DNA from: Candidatus Gastranaerophilales bacterium
Lineage (GTDB): Bacteria > Cyanobacteriota > Vampirovibrionia > Gastranaerophilales > Gastranaerophilaceae
Direction: 5' to 3'
Assembly (NCBI GenBank): GCA_944323155.1
Contig: CALURL010000003.1
Coordinates: 62,001 to 126,000 of the forward strand
Length of the DNA stretch: 64,000 bases
How positions within the stretch are numbered: the stretch's first letter is position 1; the number at the start of each line of letters is the position of its first letter. A program made the translations under genes and the position numbers. Under the pieces are notes generated by a model, which was not told the DNA's origin, searched no databases, and worked only from the letters and a program-made list of their open reading frames with translations. This document shows positions 60,261 to 64,000 of this stretch, piece by piece.

Positions 60261-61271
60261 CTAATTTCTAACCTTTACTTTTGGTACAACTGACATTCCC
60301 GGTACAATGTTGTATTCATTCGGATCTATTTTTTCAGTGAAAACAATTTTTACAGGAATTCTTTGTACGATTTTTACGAATGAACCTACAGCGTTTTCAG
60401 GCGGGAACAAGCTTGATTTTGCACCTGATGCACGCTGAATACTGTCAACTTTTCCTTTGAAAACATGATCAGGATATGTATCTATTTTAATATTAACTTC
60501 CTGACCCGGTTTCATGTGACGTAATTGATTTTCTTTGTAATTTGCAACAATCCAGACATTTTCAGGAACTATTACAAATAAAGGTGTTCCAACATTAACA
60601 TACATACCTTTTTCAACACGTCTTGATGAAACTGTTCCTGTTTGCGGCGCGTAGATATTTGTATAATCAAGGTTTAGCTTAGCTTTATCTCTCATAGCTT
60701 TAATTTCTTTTAAGTCAGCATCAGCAACTTTATTTCCGCCTTGAGATAACAAAGATTCTTCAGCCTGTGTTAAGTTTGCCTGAGCAGAATCATATTTTGC
60801 CTGAGCAGAATCAAGAGTTTGTTTTGAAACTGCCCCTTGTGCATATAGATTTTGGTATCTTTCTAAATCTTTTTTTGCAACTTCTATATTTGTCTGCATT
60901 GCTTTAAAATTAGCTTTTGCATTTTTCTGATTTAATAAAGTTTTTTCATATTTAGCCTCAGCCTGTGCAAGGGCTATTTCATAATCAGCAGGGTCAATCT
61001 TTGCAACAAGATCACCTTCTTTAACTTTCTGGTTATCTGTTACATAAGATTCTATAATCTGCCCGCTTACCCTTGGAGCAACCTGAACTGTTGTTGTCTC
61101 TACATAAGCATCGTCTGTTGTTTGATACACAATTGCGTCATGAATTATGTAAGCTGCTGCTACTGCCAAAATTGCACCTATACCTATAAAAATATATCTT
61201 TTAAAAGGTTTATGCTTTTTAGGTGCATCTTCCAAATTTTGCTCTTCTGTTTGAATGTTTTGTTCTTCCAT
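60261..61271 (-). CDS. emrA: HlyD-family periplasmic adaptor (EmrA-like)
   Basis: 336 residues. Cytosolic N-terminal tail, one membrane helix (about 25-47, YIFIGIGAILAVAAAYIIH), then biotinyl-lipoyl half TVQVAPRVSGQIIESYVTDNQKVKEGDLVAKID, a coiled-coil hairpin (residues about 95-190) and the second lipoyl half PQTGTVSSRRVEKGMYV, followed by a beta-barrel. It spans the periplasm and connects EmrB to TolC. Operon member following marR by 23 bp. Confidence 0.92.
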   Translation of the reverse strand: MEEQNIQTEEQNLEDAPKKHKPFKRYIFIGIGAILAVAAAYIIHDAIVYQTTDDAYVETTTVQVAPRVSGQIIESYVTDNQKVKEGDLVAKIDPADYEIALAQAEAKYEKTLLNQKNAKANFKAMQTNIEVAKKDLERYQNLYAQGAVSKQTLDSAQAKYDSAQANLTQAEESLLSQGGNKVADADLKEIKAMRDKAKLNLDYTNIYAPQTGTVSSRRVEKGMYVNVGTPLFVIVPENVWIVANYKENQLRHMKPGQEVNIKIDTYPDHVFKGKVDSIQRASGAKSSLFPPENAVGSFVKIVQRIPVKIVFTEKIDPNEYNIVPGMSVVPKVKVRN

Positions 61272-61294
61272 TTTTTACCTCTTTATAATAATTA

Positions 61295-61768
61295 TTATAT
61301 ATTTATCTCTACAACTTTTTCTAACTCTATTCTAAAAGATTTCAATGTATCTTGAACTCTGTCAACATCTTTGGGGTCAATCGTCCTTGTTAAACTTTTT
61401 AGATACCTTTCAATTTTTGCATCAATCATATCAAGTTCTTTTAATCCATTTTCAGTAATCCCCATTTTTTTTACAAGTCTATTGTTTTTTGTGTCAATAA
61501 AACGTGTTATAAATCCTTTTTGTTCCAGAGAATCCAAAATTCTACCGGTATTCGCTCTATCTTTTAGAATAAATTTTGCTAAATCACGCTGACAAATTCC
61601 AGCATTAATAGAAACAGTATCAAGCGCAGCATATTCATCCATAGTTAAATCAATTTCCAACTTTGTAAAAAGCTGGGCGGTAATTTTCTTCATTAACCTC
61701 GAAGTCTGCTCTAATTCATAATATATACTGTCTGTGTAATGTACTTTACAATCTGATTTTGCTTTCAT
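61295..61768 (-). CDS. MarR family transcriptional regulator
   Basis: 157 residues. Winged helix with MDEYAALDTVSINAGICQRDLAKFILKDRANTGRILDSLEQKGFITRFIDTKNNRL, the MarR DNA-binding and wing segments, and terminal dimerisation helices. Probable repressor of the efflux operon it opens and of the divergent tolC gene; an inverted repeat GTTGTAAA...TTTACAAC lies between them. Confidence 0.9.
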   Translation of the reverse strand: MKAKSDCKVHYTDSIYYELEQTSRLMKKITAQLFTKLEIDLTMDEYAALDTVSINAGICQRDLAKFILKDRANTGRILDSLEQKGFITRFIDTKNNRLVKKMGITENGLKELDMIDAKIERYLKSLTRTIDPKDVDRVQDTLKSFRIELEKVVEINI

Positions 61769-61805
61769 ACTCTTATTTATAACTTGTATTATTATTTATA
61801 TATAT

Positions 61806-61856
61806 GTTGTAAAAAAAATATGTTGCATTTACAACAATATTATGCTAACATATTAT
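61806..61856. promoter_or_regulatory. Inverted repeat and promoter between marR operon and tolC
   Basis: GTTGTAAA (61806-61813) and TTTACAAC (61828-61835) form an 8-bp inverted repeat with a 14-bp centre. TTTACA at 61828-61833 followed by TATTAT at 61851-61856 (17-bp spacer) is a good promoter toward tolC and overlaps the right half; a mirrored TTTACA in the left half faces marR. A MarR dimer bound here could repress both directions. Confidence 0.65.
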
Positions 61857-61896
61857 TATCAAAAAAGCAAGCATTAAATTTAGAGGTTAAAAAAAA

Positions 61897-63315
61897 GTGA
61901 AAAAGGTTATTTCAATAGCATTACTGGCAAGTTTCATAAGTATAAATTTCATGCCCGCACTTGCCGCAGAAAATAATAATACATCTACTGCAACCCCAAA
62001 ACAATTCAAGAGCATGGTCAGCAAAAACAAAAAAAATCAAAAATCCGATGATTATAAATTCGCTTATATTAATATGAATTGGTGGGACAATTTTAATGAT
62101 GATTTGTTAACATCTTACATTCAAAAAGCTGTTTTAAACAATTATGATTTAAAAATGGCTACAATAAATGTTGAAGAATATTATCAAAATGTAAAATCTC
62201 AGTTTTCAAAAGAATTGCCATCTGCAACAGCAGGTTTTGGCCCCGGTTGGTTTAAGGCACCTGGAAGTACAAGTACTGATATAAATTTCGGGTTGCCGAT
62301 AATTGTTCAATACGAAGCCGATATTTTCTTGAAAAACCATGACAAAACTAAATCCGTAAAAAAACTTTACGAAGGGTCAAAACTTGATGAGCGCGCTGCT
62401 TATATTTCAGTAGCGTCAGCCGTCGGCTCAACCTATTTTAATATAATTAATCTTGATAAAATGATTTCACTTCAAGAAGAAATAGTTAAAATAAGACAAG
62501 AAATTTATGATTTAATGCTAGCAAGCAACAGAGAAGGTTTGACATCAACTGCCGACACTGTTAAAGCAAACAAAGCATTAGTTCAAGGCCAAACCGATTT
62601 AATAGAGTTGAAAAAACAGAGAGAACAAATGTTACATCAAATGTGCGTACTGATTGGCGAAAGCCCTGAAAATGCAAATTCTCTTGAAAGACGCTCACTT
62701 GATGAAATAAATTACCAACTTGCAGTTCCTTCACAAATCCCGTCTGAAATTATTACTCACAGACCAGATTATATGAAAGCTGAATTAATGGTAGAAAAAG
62801 CAGGTATTGATGTAAGAGTAGCAAAAAAAGAATTTTTACCGTCAATAAATATCCTTGGCGGCGCCTTGTTTAATGCAGGCGATTTAGGAAGTTTGTTTAC
62901 AACTAAAAACATGCTTCTTGGACTTGGTGGCGGGCTTATGGCACCGTTATTCCAGGGCGGTTCTTTGATTGCGAACTTACGATTGAAAAAAGCAACTTAC
63001 GAAAGAATTCTGCAAAACTACTACAAAACTAACCTTACTGCAATTCAAGAAGTCAACGATGCACTCGTTGCAGCAAGATTGGACAAAGACAAAATGCAGC
63101 AAACAGAAAAACAATTTAATTTGGAAAAATCAGACTACAGCTTCAATGAACACAAATTCAATGAAGGAACTATTTCAAAACTTGATTTAATCCAATATCA
63201 AGAAAATCTTCTTACAATTGAAAAACTCGTTGCTCAACAAAAAGTTGAATGTATGACAGACGCAATAAGTCTATACAAAGCAACAGGCAGCAAACCATAC
63301 GACTATGTACAGTAA
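61897..63315 (+). CDS. TolC-family outer-membrane efflux channel
   Basis: 472 residues. Signal peptide (KKVISIALLASFISINFMPALAA), then the two helical-hairpin repeats of the outer-membrane efflux protein family (YIQKAVLNNYDLKMATINVEEYYQNV; second half RPDYMKAELMVEKAGIDVRVAKKEFLPSINILGG, EVNDALVAARLDKDKM). Closer to NodT-like factors. The GTG at 61897 is supported by GAGGTTAAAAAAAA. It is the obvious outer-membrane partner of the divergent EmrAB operon. Confidence 0.9.
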   Translation: MKKVISIALLASFISINFMPALAAENNNTSTATPKQFKSMVSKNKKNQKSDDYKFAYINMNWWDNFNDDLLTSYIQKAVLNNYDLKMATINVEEYYQNVKSQFSKELPSATAGFGPGWFKAPGSTSTDINFGLPIIVQYEADIFLKNHDKTKSVKKLYEGSKLDERAAYISVASAVGSTYFNIINLDKMISLQEEIVKIRQEIYDLMLASNREGLTSTADTVKANKALVQGQTDLIELKKQREQMLHQMCVLIGESPENANSLERRSLDEINYQLAVPSQIPSEIITHRPDYMKAELMVEKAGIDVRVAKKEFLPSINILGGALFNAGDLGSLFTTKNMLLGLGGGLMAPLFQGGSLIANLRLKKATYERILQNYYKTNLTAIQEVNDALVAARLDKDKMQQTEKQFNLEKSDYSFNEHKFNEGTISKLDLIQYQENLLTIEKLVAQQKVECMTDAISLYKATGSKPYDYVQ

Positions 63316-63393
63316 ATATTCATATACACACTAACACTAAAAACAACATATAATCATCACCTCTTTACTTTAAATAAAAATTTTAAAGTAATG

Positions 63394-63429
63394 TGCCGGT
63401 CAAGAACTCACACTTGCCGGCATTTTTTT
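63394..63429 (+). terminator. Terminator after tolC
   Basis: TGCCGG-T-CAAG / CTTG-CCGGCA with one bulge, followed by T7. Confidence 0.85.
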
Positions 63430-63441
63430 ATGAAAAAAATT

Positions 63442-64000
63442 TTATAAATTGTCAAAAACAGTATCATCAAGTAAAATATCATGCCCCATATTATGCATCA
63501 AATCCAAATATGCCTGATAATAAATCTGCATTGCACTTATGTATTCATTAATAACTTCCTGATGGGCATTTTCAATAATAAACAAATTTAATAATGTAGT
63601 CTGTCCGTTTTCATAACGCTTTTCTGACATTTTCAAGATATTATCGGATTCTTTCAAAATATCTTTATAATATCCCATATTTTCTTTTGCGTATTTAAAC
63701 TGATTATAATCTTCTTTCAGAGCATATTTTAATTTATTTTCAAACGATAATTTATCAAGTTTCGCTCTTTCAAGAACGATTTTTGCCCTGTTAACTTCCG
63801 GCCTGTATGTATAAAAAATAGGAAGATCAAAGCCTCCTCCGGCATAACCGCCGCGGGCATTTCCGTCCCAGCTTGATGCATAACCGCCCATTACAGTTAA
63901 GTCCGGAATAACTTTATGCTTTGCAACTGCAAGTTCTTTTTCTGACTTTTCGATGTTATTATCTGCTATTCTTATTGAATAACTGAATTCCATTGCAATA
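63442..64000 (-). CDS. TolC-family outer-membrane efflux protein, 5' end cut by the window edge
   Basis: The frame is open at the right edge; 186 codons are visible, about the C-terminal 40 percent of an outer-membrane efflux protein. Seen: KELAVAKHKVIPDLTVMGGYASSWDG, DLPIFYTYRPEVNRAKIVLERAK, the long helical hairpin, and YENGQTTLLNLFIIENAHQEVINEYI, typical of the second repeat. Distinct in sequence from the TolC homologue at 61897, so it belongs to a separate efflux or metal-resistance system continuing beyond the window. The apparent ATG at 63993 is internal. Confidence 0.85.
   Translation of the reverse strand, partial: IAMEFSYSIRIADNNIEKSEKELAVAKHKVIPDLTVMGGYASSWDGNARGGYAGGGFDLPIFYTYRPEVNRAKIVLERAKLDKLSFENKLKYALKEDYNQFKYAKENMGYYKDILKESDNILKMSEKRYENGQTTLLNLFIIENAHQEVINEYISAMQIYYQAYLDLMHNMGHDILLDDTVFDNL

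Overview
The window reads as a chromosome segment of a low-GC, diderm, gut-type bacterium, most likely a non-photosynthetic cyanobacterial relative (Vampirovibrionia/Melainabacteria, Gastranaerophilales-like). This is an inference from several things seen together: diaminopimelate epimerase, outer-membrane barrel and TolC genes (two membranes, DAP peptidoglycan); the MEP isoprenoid genes ispE and ispF; two prepilins with a GFTLAEVLITLG N-terminus; and several lineage-type proteins carrying a short F-S/T/G-G tag in an otherwise low-complexity stretch. No rRNA, CRISPR array, complete insertion sequence or prophage is visible.

Layout. 1-4.4 kb: a partial D-2-hydroxyacid dehydrogenase, an unassigned structured RNA ending in a strong terminator, an OppD-type ATPase and a LysM protein. 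4.4-14.4 kb: ispE-rsmA, a glutamate-cysteine ligase, an exported-looking amidohydrolase, rimI-bioY, an outer-membrane barrel, a PLP decarboxylase, and a YbjQ-YbjQ-M48 peptidase operon. 14.4-20.1 kb: rpsF-ssb-rpsR with a 63-bp tandem repeat inside the operon, dapF, small hypotheticals, an alpha/beta hydrolase facing a LysR regulator, and tRNA-Ser. 20.4-32.8 kb: ffh, a prepilin whose promoter is embedded in a 17-bp-arm palindrome, pcrA, a SLOG-fold/HEAT pair, nudix and HAD hydrolases, an intergenic repeat island, a YbjQ-zinc ribbon operon, ispF, an AlkD-like glycosylase and a cation exporter. 32.8-43.8 kb: a 1410-residue multidomain protein, DUF47-PiT phosphate uptake, a lysozyme-like enzyme, bioB, and Bcp/nitrilase. 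43.9-52.5 kb: regulators, sugar and lipid acyltransferases, DJ-1, PnuC, an arginase relic, an exported flavodoxin with an aldo-keto reductase, and tRNA-Met. 52.6-64 kb: a probably phase-variable prepilin, MATE, enolase, an EF-hand protein, and a MarR-EmrA-EmrB-EmrB efflux operon divergent from a TolC gene.

The two most notable loci are these. (1) The 1410-aa protein (32854..37086, minus) holds, at about residues 822-1000, a pattern that matches the phosphothreonine/phosphoserine lyase fold of SpvC/OspF and of LanKC-type lanthipeptide synthetases: K-x-H, K, GK-FT-YPRD and two Arg seven residues apart. The gene has a five-copy ATAGG repeat at its predicted transcription start, so it looks like a switchable effector or modification enzyme. 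(2) The prepilin at 52590..53401 (minus) is separated from its well-placed ATG by a run of ten G that puts it out of frame. One more G or two fewer would restore it, as expected for a contingency gene captured in the OFF state. A third regulatory curiosity is the pair of back-to-back promoters at 40801..40844, whose two -35 hexamers are the two halves of one palindrome.

Working together: bioY and bioB serve biotin supply; DUF47 and PiT serve phosphate; ispE and ispF isoprenoids; MarR, EmrA, two EmrB and TolC one tripartite drug pump; the S6-SSB-S18 operon, RsmA, RimI and Ffh the translation and export machinery. All identifications rest on reading the sequence and on family knowledge; no database search was run.
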